Positions 34,313-43,010 of a stretch of 64,000 nucleotides of DNA are shown here, one piece after another. Origin of the DNA: an uncultured Bacteroidota bacterium (GTDB lineage: Bacteria > Bacteroidota > Bacteroidia > Chitinophagales > Chitinophagaceae); assembly GCA_937928385.1 (NCBI GenBank), contig CALEZD010000002.1, positions 27,907 to 91,906 on the forward strand, written 5' to 3'. The translations under genes and the position numbers were made by a program. Under the pieces are notes generated by a model, which was not told the origin of the DNA, did not search any database, and worked only from the letters and a program-made list of their open reading frames with translations. Within the stretch, counting starts at the first letter, position 1; the number at the start of each line of letters is the position of its first letter.

Positions 34313-35836
34313 ATGATAAGGCGTACATTACTCTTTGCTGCATTACTCATAAGCGCTACAGGGTTTACATGGCTGGCTTCGGCACAAGACGAATCCGATG
34401 CCCTGCGTTATTCATTACTCAGCCCCCAGGGTACGGCCCGCTCCATAGGCTTTGGTGGTGCTTTAGGAGCTATTGGCGGTGATTTTTCATCACTCAGTGT
34501 TAACCCCGCCGGTATTGGCGTGTACAGAACTTCGGAGTTTACAGTCACACCATCACTCAAGCTCAGCAGCTCCAACAGTACTTATACAGGCGCTGCTATG
34601 GATGATAATGCTACCCGTTTCAACATCAATAACTTCGGTGTGGTATTCACCAATGCTTTACAAGGCAGAAGGTATAAAAACAGCAAATGGAAATCCGCAT
34701 CTTTTGGTATAGGTGTCAGCCGCTCGGCCGATTTTACCGGCAATTATGTGTACAGCGGCTATAATAATACATCATCTGCCAGCGAGGTGTTCTTGGCTGA
34801 TGCCATTGCCTATCCCGACGATTATGAAAACCTCGCTACATTTGCCGGCCTGGGCTATGGGGCCTATTTGCTGGACTATATAGACACCATCGGCTATTAC
34901 AAAACGCCCAACTTTGAAACAGGCCTTAACCAGATGCGCAGTGTGGAGCAGCGTGGCGGCATTACGGATGTGAATATTTCTTTTGGTGGCAACTACGAGG
35001 AGAAACTCATGCTGGGAGCGACCATCGGTATAGCTTCACTCCGCTATTTCAGAGACATTACTTTGCGCGAAGAGGATGCTTCGGGCGACCCTGATAATGA
35101 CTTCAACTATTTTGAATACAAAGAATCTTTGAAAACCACAGGGGCCGGTATCAACCTGAAAATCGGTTTTATATATAACATCACCAGCAATTTTCGTGCT
35201 GGTGCCGCCTTGCATACGCCTACGTTCTTTGGCATGACCGATATACAAAACAGGTCGGTAACCAGCCATACAGAAGGGTTTAAAGCGTACCTGGGTGACG
35301 ACCCCAATCCGCTGACGCGGGTAGATGCCCCTACCAATGAATACCAGTATTCTATGATTACCCCCTGGCGTGCTGTGTTGAGTGCAGCTACCATCATTGG
35401 TAAACGTGGTTTCATAAGCCTTGATTATGAATTTGTAGATTATTCATCTGCACGTTTCAGCTTCGACGACCTGGACAGCTATTACGAACAGGAAGTGAAT
35501 AATGGCATCAGAACCATGTACAGGGGCGCGTCTAACCTCCGCCTGGGTGGCGAGGTTAGGTTTGATATAATCATGCTGCGTGCAGGCTTCGGTTACTACG
35601 GCAATCCATACAGGACTGCCGCTATGGGCTCAGAGAGGTTGAGTTATTCTGCCGGCATTGGTTTCAGGTTTGATAATGTATTCATCGACCTGGGCTTCAA
35701 CCATACCAGCGCTACAGCTACAGAACAACCTTATGTGGTCATATATCCTGAGCCTGTTGGTGTAATAGGCGTGCCAACAGCTACTATCAAAAACAGTTTC
35801 AACAATATCGCGTTGACTACCGGCATTAAATTCTGA
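34313..35836 (+). CDS. OmpP1/FadL-family outer-membrane transport protein
   Basis: A 507-residue beta-barrel protein. The signal peptide spans residues 1-24 (ending LASAQ). The N-terminal plug signature of the FadL group is present: TARSIGFGGALGAIGGDFSS followed by SVNPAGIGVY near residue 55. Many alternating-hydrophobic strands follow, ending in a C-terminal aromatic-terminated strand (NIALTTGIKF) recognised by the outer-membrane assembly machinery. FadL-type proteins let hydrophobic compounds such as fatty acids or aromatics cross the outer membrane. The particular ligand is unknown. It ends before a strong bidirectional terminator shared with the convergent DUF5686 gene. Confidence 0.93.
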   Translation: MIRRTLLFAALLISATGFTWLASAQDESDALRYSLLSPQGTARSIGFGGALGAIGGDFSSLSVNPAGIGVYRTSEFTVTPSLKLSSSNSTYTGAAMDDNATRFNINNFGVVFTNALQGRRYKNSKWKSASFGIGVSRSADFTGNYVYSGYNNTSSASEVFLADAIAYPDDYENLATFAGLGYGAYLLDYIDTIGYYKTPNFETGLNQMRSVEQRGGITDVNISFGGNYEEKLMLGATIGIASLRYFRDITLREEDASGDPDNDFNYFEYKESLKTTGAGINLKIGFIYNITSNFRAGAALHTPTFFGMTDIQNRSVTSHTEGFKAYLGDDPNPLTRVDAPTNEYQYSMITPWRAVLSAATIIGKRGFISLDYEFVDYSSARFSFDDLDSYYEQEVNNGIRTMYRGASNLRLGGEVRFDIIMLRAGFGYYGNPYRTAAMGSERLSYSAGIGFRFDNVFIDLGFNHTSATATEQPYVVIYPEPVGVIGVPTATIKNSFNNIALTTGIKF

Positions 35837-35860
35837 TACAACAATTGCTCTGTTATATAA

Positions 35861-35894
35861 CGAACGCCCCATGAAAGGGGCGTTCGTCTTTTTA
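35861..35894. terminator. Bidirectional terminator between convergent genes
   Basis: Perfect 10-base-pair stem CGAACGCCCC/GGGGCGTTCG around ATGAAA, with TCTTTTT after it on the plus strand. It lies 24 bases after the FadL-like stop and 22 bases beyond the convergent stop. Confidence 0.92.
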
Positions 35895-35916
35895 TATGGT
35901 ATGTGCTTAATTTTTT

Positions 35917-38478
35917 TTACCAGGTAAAGTTTTCTTTGTCTTCCTCTATGGTAACACCACCACCCATGGCAGTGGCATCCAAACCTATGCGGATGCCTGT
36001 ATAGGTTTTCCTGTTATGGTCCCATCCTCTCACTACATCTACCCGTAAGAATCTGAATATACTGAAACCCAGGTTGTCTATTCCCACAAATGCTTCTGTG
36101 TAATAATTATTCGGGTTGATGTACAACGTATTGTTACCCAATACTACATTCCATCTTGCCCGTTTTAGCAGGGGTATTTTATTGGTCAGCAGGCCGTTCA
36201 GGTCGTACTCCAGATGTGCTTCGCCATATATATTGGCCGTATTGCTAAACATATAATACGGCGCCAGTTGAAACCCCGCTAAATAGGGTGCTGCAATAGC
36301 TATTTCATTATCCGCTATATGCATCATATCAGGCAGGCTTACGTATCTGTTGTTCAGAAAACCACCCGTAGCCAGGTTGTATTCAAAACTGCCGAACAGT
36401 TTCATGTTTACATAATCCTCCACCTGGAAACGCCATTTGTCAAAATCAGTTTTGCTGTTAAGTATGCCGGGTATGCCTTTCTCGTACATGAGCGTAAAGC
36501 GCGGCCATATACTGCTGACGGGCGATTTAAACTTAGGATATTGTATAAACTTATAGCCGGGTTGGTAAGAGATGCCCGCTTTAAACAATACAGCATTATG
36601 TACTTCCCACAACATACCTGCCAATGGCGTGGGTGTATTATCCGTCCATTTTTCAGGATTATTATTGGACCATGTGTAAAAGGTTGTATTGCTCACCGGC
36701 AGCCTGCGTTGGAAGCCTCCTTTAGCCATTATAGTTAATCCGTTACCAAAGTTCCTGTTGAAGAAAGCAGCGGCTGTATAGCGTTCGTACAGCTTCATCA
36801 GGTTCTTGCCATACCCAAGTACAGATATGGTATTGTACAAGGGCATCACGGTGCTGTTGGGGTTAAACTGGTAAATGTATTTACCTCCCTCTATACCCAC
36901 CTCCCGGTTTCTTGACAGCCATTCACGGTCGTATGTTTTAAAGCTCAACCTGTCGTAAACATTCAGGTGTGTATTGCCGAAGCCATACCGCACGGCAACT
37001 ACGTTGTATATATACCTCGATGAGTCAATCTTATGTGTAGAATTGATTTTCGGATTGGCCACTAACCCCTCTACTGTGTTGTAGGTGACCATGCCACCCA
37101 GCAATGAGTTAGACTTATACGTACTCTTATAATCTTTGGTGGCATGATAGAAGCCGCTCATGATAAAATCAGTGACTTCAAATTTATTACGCTTCCGCCG
37201 CATAGAGTCCCTGTGCTCAGGCGAAGTGTATAGGGCGCGTGCGCTATCCCTTTTATGATAATCTTCCGCTTCATCTTCTTCCAGCGGAACTACCCTGGCA
37301 CTTTCCCAATAGTTGGTATCCCTGTCATTTGCGTCTTTCGCATAAGAACTGATGATTTTATTATCAAACAGGCTATCGGGTATCTTTTCATTAATCTTTT
37401 GGTTGTCGTACACCACCAATATGTTCCCGGTTAGTCCTATGCCGAATATATCCAGGGTGAAATATTGTACCTGGCTTTTGATAATCCATACATCTTTTTT
37501 CAGCGGTATATAGGTTTGGCGTACACTCAATGTGTCAAGCATCTGCATACCCGATTTTTTGGTCAATGTCAGGTCCAGGCCATGTATCGCCCATTCGTCA
37601 TCTATTATATAAATGGTTCCGTAAAAAAGTGGCTCATAGTCCCGCTTAGGTATCACCTGTATTTTATTGATGGTATGCCCGTCTTCCCTGAACTCTCCCT
37701 GGTATTTATACCTGTAATAATTAAGCGCCCCGTCGCTGATGGGTGAAATAAAGCCCCGCTCGCTGATATCCCACAGCGGGTTGACATTGTTATTATAGAA
37801 CGACACCACCGGCGGCACTTGCGACAGGCCAACACCGCTATTGGTACCACTTTCACGTACCGACTTTATCACTGTCCGCTCCCGCTTGCCATCTGTATAG
37901 TATTCAGCTTCCTGCTCGCTCAGGTATATCACACCCAGCCTGGTTGAGTCAGCGCCACCACCACCGCCATCACTTATATCTTCCGCATTTATCTTTATGC
38001 CAAATATTTTCGAGGGCAACGACCTGTTTCGTCCCACTGTTTTCATATAAATTGACGACTGAAACTCTTCAACCTGCTCCAGGTGATGTTTCCGCTTTTT
38101 TATCACCTTCCTGATGATAGCATAAGCAGGGTCTTCGGCATTGGCTTTTACTACAACATCTTTCATCTCCAGGCTCTGCTCTTGCAGGCTGAAGTTGTGT
38201 GTAATTGTTTCTGTTCCCTTTACGGTTAATTTAAAAGTAGTTTGTTTGAAACCCATATACTGGCATAGTACGCTGTACGTGCCGGGCTGCAATTGCAGTG
38301 TGTATTCAGCCTGTGCATTGGCCGCTGTGCCTATAGTAGTGCCTTTTACATATACGGTGGCAAAGGGCAGCGGTTCGCCTTTGTCGTCGGTTACTTTACC
38401 CTTTAGCGTTGCAGAAAAGGCAGCGGATGAAATAAACAGGCATACAACCTGCAGCAGCAAGTATAGGTGTTTTGTCAT
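35917..38478 (-). CDS. DUF5686 family outer-membrane protein with carboxypeptidase-like N-terminal domain
   Basis: An 853-residue protein. A signal peptide (residues 1-23) is followed by a CarboxypepD_reg-like beta-sandwich (GKVTDDKGEPLPFATVYVKG near residue 27), as found in SusC/TonB-dependent receptors. The rest matches my recollection of DUF5686: a conserved middle with YIIDDEWAIHGLDLTL near residue 300 and a C-terminal half rich in barrel-like amphipathic strands. No TonB-dependent plug domain is visible. A glycine run (GGGGGAD near residue 177) and a charged linker (residues 405-440) separate the parts. Probable location is the outer membrane; the role is unknown. Confidence 0.88.
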   Translation of the reverse strand: MTKHLYLLLQVVCLFISSAAFSATLKGKVTDDKGEPLPFATVYVKGTTIGTAANAQAEYTLQLQPGTYSVLCQYMGFKQTTFKLTVKGTETITHNFSLQEQSLEMKDVVVKANAEDPAYAIIRKVIKKRKHHLEQVEEFQSSIYMKTVGRNRSLPSKIFGIKINAEDISDGGGGGADSTRLGVIYLSEQEAEYYTDGKRERTVIKSVRESGTNSGVGLSQVPPVVSFYNNNVNPLWDISERGFISPISDGALNYYRYKYQGEFREDGHTINKIQVIPKRDYEPLFYGTIYIIDDEWAIHGLDLTLTKKSGMQMLDTLSVRQTYIPLKKDVWIIKSQVQYFTLDIFGIGLTGNILVVYDNQKINEKIPDSLFDNKIISSYAKDANDRDTNYWESARVVPLEEDEAEDYHKRDSARALYTSPEHRDSMRRKRNKFEVTDFIMSGFYHATKDYKSTYKSNSLLGGMVTYNTVEGLVANPKINSTHKIDSSRYIYNVVAVRYGFGNTHLNVYDRLSFKTYDREWLSRNREVGIEGGKYIYQFNPNSTVMPLYNTISVLGYGKNLMKLYERYTAAAFFNRNFGNGLTIMAKGGFQRRLPVSNTTFYTWSNNNPEKWTDNTPTPLAGMLWEVHNAVLFKAGISYQPGYKFIQYPKFKSPVSSIWPRFTLMYEKGIPGILNSKTDFDKWRFQVEDYVNMKLFGSFEYNLATGGFLNNRYVSLPDMMHIADNEIAIAAPYLAGFQLAPYYMFSNTANIYGEAHLEYDLNGLLTNKIPLLKRARWNVVLGNNTLYINPNNYYTEAFVGIDNLGFSIFRFLRVDVVRGWDHNRKTYTGIRIGLDATAMGGGVTIEEDKENFTW

Positions 38479-38538
38479 GCAGTAGAGGCTTTATATTCCG
38501 CTGTATATCGTACGAAGGGGCTAAAAGTTACATCCAAT

Positions 38539-39174
38539 TTAAAAAAGCCCGTTTATCTGGGCATCCACTCTGCGCAATACTTCAGCCAGGTCTTCATCAT
38601 TCTCAGTGAAATCAAGATTTTCAATATCTATAACGAGCAATTGCCCGTCTTCGTATTTGTCTATCCACTTATTATAATTCTCATTCAGGCGTTTCAGGTA
38701 ATCAAGCCTGATGTTCTCTTCATATTCGCGACCTCTTTTCTGTATCTGGTCTACCAGTTTGGGTATAGATGCTTTCAGGTATATCAACAGGTCGGGAGGT
38801 TCCACCAGTTTTATCAATGTATGGAATAACGATGTGTAATTTTCAAAATCCCTTTTGTTCATCAGGCCCATATCATACAGGTTGGGGGCAAAGATGTATG
38901 CATCCTCGTAAATGGTACGGTCTTGTATCACTATATCCTTACCGCTCCTGATGGCGTTCAGGCTCTTGAGACGGGTATTCAGGAAGTACACCTGCAGGTT
39001 GAACGACCAGCGATGCATATCCTCGTAAAAATCTACCAGGTAGGGGTTCTGGTCTATATCTTCAAAATGTGGTGTCCATTTATAGTGTTTGGCAAGTACG
39101 GAGGTGAGCGTTGTCTTTCCCGCGCCGATGTTGCCGGCTACAGCTATATGTTTCAGTGCCTTTTTCTTTGCCAT
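38539..39174 (-). CDS. Deoxynucleoside kinase
   Basis: A 211-residue kinase of the deoxyadenosine/deoxyguanosine (dNK) family. The Walker A loop is IAVAGNIGAGKTTL near residue 14; the substrate-binding EDIDQNPYL segment lies near residue 39; the conserved IQDRTIYEDAYIFA near residue 83 supplies the catalytic region; and the lid contains QKRGREYEENI near residue 147. The family phosphorylates salvaged deoxynucleosides in the cytoplasm to dNMPs. Base specificity is not readable with confidence. It follows trpS on the same strand after a 121-base gap. Confidence 0.94.
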   Translation of the reverse strand: MAKKKALKHIAVAGNIGAGKTTLTSVLAKHYKWTPHFEDIDQNPYLVDFYEDMHRWSFNLQVYFLNTRLKSLNAIRSGKDIVIQDRTIYEDAYIFAPNLYDMGLMNKRDFENYTSLFHTLIKLVEPPDLLIYLKASIPKLVDQIQKRGREYEENIRLDYLKRLNENYNKWIDKYEDGQLLVIDIENLDFTENDEDLAEVLRRVDAQINGLF

Positions 39175-39295
39175 AATTCCTCCTGATGTATTCGGATAGT
39201 TTTTTTTAACGCCGGGCTGAACAGTACAGTCAACGCAAGAGTTTAAAATACAATTTTTATTCTATTTCAAATAGCCCCGGCTATTATCCGGCAGA

Positions 39296-40294
39296 TTAAT
39301 AATAATTAATACCAATCAGCTTACGGGCTTCAGCCATAGTAACCGATGCACTGGCACGGGCTTTCTCAGCGCCTTCCCTCAATATCATTCTTATTTTATC
39401 CTCATCCGCCTGCAGTTCTTTAGTACGTTCCCTTATGGGTGTTATAAACTGCACCATATCTTCAGCCAGTTGCTTTTTCATATCTCCATAGCGGATGGTA
39501 CATTCGTTGAATGCCTTTTTGTAGGTATCCACTACGTCCGGCGACGACACTAGGCCCATCAGCAGGAACAGGTTTTGGATATACTCCGGCATTTCGCTGT
39601 TGTGTTCGGTGGGGCCGGCATCTGTTTTGGCCTTCATTACTTTTTTGCGAATCACATCATCTTCATCAGCCAGGTACAGCGTAGCGTTTTCGTTTTCGCT
39701 TTTACTCATTTTGCCGGTTCCGTCCAGGCTGGGCACTTTTATCAGTTCGCTGCTGTAGTTAAAAGGGTATGGCTCAGGAAATAATTCGCCATAGCGGTTG
39801 TTAAATCTGTTGACAAAATTCCTCGCCATTTCTATATGCTGCTCCTGGTCTTTGCCTACGGGTACTTTTACCGCTTTATGTATGATGATGTCCGCCGTCA
39901 TCAATACAGGGTACGTCAGCAATCCCGCATTTACATTCTCCGGCTGTTGTCTTACTTTATCCTTAAACGTAGGTACTTTTTCCAGCTCGCCTTTGTAAGC
40001 CAGCATGTTCATCATCAGGTACAGCTCCGGTATTTCAGGTACATCGCTCTGTGCATACAGGGCCACCTTTTCGGGATCTAAACCGGAGGCCACATTTTCC
40101 GCCACTACCCGGTACACATTGCCGCGCAGGTCTTTGGGGTCGGGGTGCGTGGTGAGCGAATGATAATCAGCTACGAAAAAATAGCAGTTGTATTCATCCT
40201 GCATCTTCACATAGTTACGCATAGCGCCAAAGTAATTTCCCAAATGCAGGAAACCGGTAGACCGTATACCGCTGACAACAATTTCTTTGCTCAT
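39296..40294 (-). CDS. trpS: Tryptophanyl-tRNA synthetase
   Basis: About 332 residues from the ATG at 40294 (MSKEIVVSGIRSTG); a longer frame from a TTG at 40354 has no support. Class I signature sequences are intact: GFLHLGNYFG (HIGH region) near residue 14, and GTGKMSKS (KMSKS) near residue 200. The conserved Rossmann strands and the VPVGKDQEQHIEMARN segment are also present. It charges tRNA-Trp in the cytoplasm. A TATCTTGC promoter-like box lies only 8 bases before the start, implying a very short leader. Confidence 0.97.
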   Translation of the reverse strand: MSKEIVVSGIRSTGFLHLGNYFGAMRNYVKMQDEYNCYFFVADYHSLTTHPDPKDLRGNVYRVVAENVASGLDPEKVALYAQSDVPEIPELYLMMNMLAYKGELEKVPTFKDKVRQQPENVNAGLLTYPVLMTADIIIHKAVKVPVGKDQEQHIEMARNFVNRFNNRYGELFPEPYPFNYSSELIKVPSLDGTGKMSKSENENATLYLADEDDVIRKKVMKAKTDAGPTEHNSEMPEYIQNLFLLMGLVSSPDVVDTYKKAFNECTIRYGDMKKQLAEDMVQFITPIRERTKELQADEDKIRMILREGAEKARASASVTMAEARKLIGINYY

Positions 40295-40302
40295 AACGGG
40301 CG

Positions 40303-40310
40303 GCAAGATA
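40303..40310 (-). promoter_or_regulatory. Candidate trpS promoter -7 element
   Basis: TATCTTGC on the minus strand, one mismatch from TAnnTTTG, placed 8 bases before the ATG. A TTTTG lies about 23 bases further upstream. Confidence 0.4.
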
Positions 40311-40382
40311 CGAAATGAGGTTTGAACTGGTGGCAAAAGACCATGAAAAGACAAGGAACTTAATTTTATCTTTATCTGCTAT

Positions 40383-41138
40383 ATGAACAACAAGTATATA
40401 CAGTCTGCCCTTATACTTACAGGCGCTACGTCTTATTACTGGATAAAATACCTGTACGCTTATATGGTATTTGGTATAGAACGCTATAACGGAATACCCG
40501 TTGACATCAGGCAATGGCTCATCAGTGTATCTGTGGTGGCATTGTGTTCAGTTATAGCGTTAGCCATATCCTCGTTTAGCGTTAAAAAGGTGGTACAGAA
40601 CCTGGGGTTGGATAGACAAATTTTGCGGGCTTTTCTTATTGCATTAGCCTGTACGTTGCCCATGTACATCGGGGCAGCAGTTTATTCCACGCCAAACGAG
40701 GGTTTCGGTTTATCAGATGCTGTACAGAAAGCCTTATGGCCTGGCTTTAACGAAGAACTGGTGTTCCGCGGTTTTATCATTGGCCTGCTGGTGCGCAAAG
40801 CGGGTTGGTATTTTATACCCGCAGTATTGCTCTCAGCTGTAGCATTCGCATGGGGGCATCTCTACCAGGCGGCAGATGCCGGGCAGGCGGTCCTGGTGTT
40901 CTTAGTCACATCGGGCGCGGGTATAGGCTTTGCTGTGTTTTACAAAATGTGGGGTTGGAACCTCTGGTTCCCCATCTTCATACATATATTCATGAACCTC
41001 TCCTTCGCGATATTTCACACAGGGGATAATGTCTTATTGGATAAAACATCCAATATTTTCCGTGGCATCACCATCCTGCTGGCTATAATCGCCACTGTTT
41101 ACATAAATTACAGGAGTAAAAAAGAAAAACCTGTTTGA
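40383..41138 (+). CDS. CPBP-family intramembrane glutamic protease
   Basis: A 251-residue membrane protein with about seven or eight hydrophobic segments. The ABI/CPBP motifs are visible: NEELVFRGFIIG near residue 122 (the EExxxR catalytic motif), a HLYQ-containing second region near residue 160, and IFIHIFMNLSFA near residue 200 (the HxxxN motif). These are the catalytic residues of Rce1-like intramembrane proteases. Bacterial members are linked to peptide processing or immunity, but the substrate is unknown. Its stop overlaps the frame of the following AraC-type regulator at a few bases, so the two are probably one operon. Confidence 0.9.
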   Translation: MNNKYIQSALILTGATSYYWIKYLYAYMVFGIERYNGIPVDIRQWLISVSVVALCSVIALAISSFSVKKVVQNLGLDRQILRAFLIALACTLPMYIGAAVYSTPNEGFGLSDAVQKALWPGFNEELVFRGFIIGLLVRKAGWYFIPAVLLSAVAFAWGHLYQAADAGQAVLVFLVTSGAGIGFAVFYKMWGWNLWFPIFIHIFMNLSFAIFHTGDNVLLDKTSNIFRGITILLAIIATVYINYRSKKEKPV

Positions 41139-41146
41139 GTAAAGCA

Positions 41147-41980
41147 ATGCCCGGAATAGATTATGTGCATTTGCCCGACGAAGGGAAACTGTTGGAAATC
41201 CAACCGCTGGATTATCCAAACCCTTACGACTATAAGCAATTGCACCGTCACGATTATTTCGAAATTATATTTATAGAAAGCGGGGCGGGGGAGCAGTTCA
41301 TTGACTTTAATAAGTTGCCCATGACTGCCGGGGATATATTTATAGTGTACCCCGGCCAGGTACACCTGATGAAGCGGCAGACAGCACAGGGCTTAGTACT
41401 ACAATTCCGGAAAAACATATTTGAGCACCTGCACCCGCTCAAGCACCATAACTTTTACAACCAGTCGCCCGAACTGCATTGCGATACTGCGACTTTCCAA
41501 CACCTGTACGACTTGTCCGGCAGGATACAGCAAATATTGCTGCAACCCGCCAGCTCAGCATTATCATTGCAGAAAGCCTGCAGCTATCTCCAGGTAATCC
41601 TCATCACCCTGCTGGAGCTGCAGCAGGCACAAACCCGGGACAATAAAGCCTCATTTGTACTGGCGCAGTTCATATCCCTCATTACCGAAAATATCAGGCA
41701 GAAAAGGAAGGTAAGCGAATATGCAGAACTGATGAACTGCCCACCCGATAAGCTGAACGAGTTATGCAAAAAAGGCCTCGGTAAAACCGCCCTTGAAATC
41801 ATTCATGAAGAACTGATGCTGGAAATACGCAGGCTACTATTGCTTGACGAATTATCTCTGAAAGAAATCGCCTACGAACTGAACTTTGATACGCCCGGCA
41901 ACTTCAATGCCTTTGTAAAAACGAAAACAGGTATGACACCGGGGCGTTTACAGGAGTCTGTACTGGAAATTTATAATTAA
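41147..41980 (+). CDS. AraC-family transcriptional regulator
   Basis: About 277 residues from the ATG at 41147; a TTG at 41135 overlapping the previous stop is an alternative. The N-terminal half is a cupin-like sensor with QLHRHDYFEIIFIESGAGEQ and GDIFIVYPGQVHLM. The C-terminal ~100 residues are the two-helix-turn-helix DNA-binding region, with LNELCKKGLGKTALEIIHE and the second recognition unit ELSLKEIAYELNFDTPGNF, ending VKTKTGMTPGRLQ. The effector and targets are unknown. The preceding CPBP protease is the nearest candidate partner. Confidence 0.93.
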   Translation: MPGIDYVHLPDEGKLLEIQPLDYPNPYDYKQLHRHDYFEIIFIESGAGEQFIDFNKLPMTAGDIFIVYPGQVHLMKRQTAQGLVLQFRKNIFEHLHPLKHHNFYNQSPELHCDTATFQHLYDLSGRIQQILLQPASSALSLQKACSYLQVILITLLELQQAQTRDNKASFVLAQFISLITENIRQKRKVSEYAELMNCPPDKLNELCKKGLGKTALEIIHEELMLEIRRLLLLDELSLKEIAYELNFDTPGNFNAFVKTKTGMTPGRLQESVLEIYN

Positions 41981-42083
41981 TAAGGGTGTATTCATAACGG
42001 TATTTTTTAAATTAATACGTATATTTATTGTAGATACATAGTTGTGTGTCCATCTTGTCTAAAATCATTAAAATGAATTGCTT

Positions 42084-42923
42084 ATGAAACGTTATCTACT
42101 ATTATTTTGCACAGCAGGATTGCTGTATGTCTCCCTTTCCAGTTCCAGTAACGGACCTTCTAACACTCCGCAGGGTGTACAAACAGCCAAAACAGGCTGC
42201 GGGGGCGGTGGGTGCCATGGTACAACCTTCACCCCGACTAACAGTACAATTGACATTATAGAAGATGGCCAAACCAGTCCCGTGGCTGACGGGAAATACA
42301 AGCCAAACGGCTCATATACTGTTGGTGTCACTGTTTTTGCATCAAGCGCTCAAAGGTTCGGGTTTATTATGTTAGTAACAGATGCAGCAGGTAACCAGGC
42401 TGGTACTTTAGCCAACCCTCTTTCTGTACCACACGTAAAAATTACTACAAAGGGACAGTTCACCGTAGCTGAACACCCATCACCGGTAAGCCCTGTAGGT
42501 GGAGGCTTAGCAATTCCGGGTTTAGATTGGACTGCACCACCCGCAGGGAAAGGCGCTGTTACTTTTTATGTAGCAGTTAATGCCGTGAACAATAACGGTA
42601 GTGCGGATGCTGGAGATAACTACGTTCTGTTGTCAAAAACATACCAGGAAAATACTTCAGTATCTGTTGAAGATATCCAGCGTGAGATAGAGGTTGTGGC
42701 ATACCCCAACCCCGCTAATAACCTGCTGAACATTGACATCCAAAACAGTACATCGAATAAATACCATTATTCTATCTATTCAATGAATGGTGTTCTGACA
42801 GCTCAGGGCCACTTGAACAACAATGTAAACAGCATTGATGTATCTACGCTTTCAAGTGGTATGCATTTCATCAGCATTACCAACGGTATAGAGCAGAAGG
42901 TAATCACCTTCAACAAACTGTAG
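42084..42923 (+). CDS. Type IX-secreted 'choice-of-anchor V'-type protein with CX4CH motif
   Basis: About 279 residues from the ATG at 42084 (MKRYLLLFCTAG; a TTG at 42078 is upstream). A signal peptide spans residues 1-20. Shortly after it there is a C-GGGG-CHG motif, reminiscent of the CxxCH heme-type motif that precedes the Reelin-like 'choice-of-anchor V' domain in many Bacteroidota proteins, but with four residues between the cysteines. The middle is a beta-sandwich domain. The C-terminal ~75 residues (VVAYPNPANNLLNIDIQ to the end) form a type A T9SS sorting domain. Surface localisation is likely; function is unknown. Confidence 0.85.
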   Translation: MKRYLLLFCTAGLLYVSLSSSSNGPSNTPQGVQTAKTGCGGGGCHGTTFTPTNSTIDIIEDGQTSPVADGKYKPNGSYTVGVTVFASSAQRFGFIMLVTDAAGNQAGTLANPLSVPHVKITTKGQFTVAEHPSPVSPVGGGLAIPGLDWTAPPAGKGAVTFYVAVNAVNNNGSADAGDNYVLLSKTYQENTSVSVEDIQREIEVVAYPNPANNLLNIDIQNSTSNKYHYSIYSMNGVLTAQGHLNNNVNSIDVSTLSSGMHFISITNGIEQKVITFNKL

Positions 42924-42954
42924 TACTACATATAGTCCATCTACATAAGGAGAG

Positions 42955-42979
42955 AGGCTGCCATTTGGCAGCCTTTTTT
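42955..42979 (+). terminator. Rho-independent terminator
   Basis: Perfect 8-base-pair stem AGGCTGCC/GGCAGCCT around ATTT, followed by five T residues, 32 bases after the preceding stop. It separates this gene from the convergent E2 gene. Confidence 0.92.
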
Positions 42980-43010
42980 ATTTATAATCAAGTAAAAAAT
43001 TCAGAATTCT

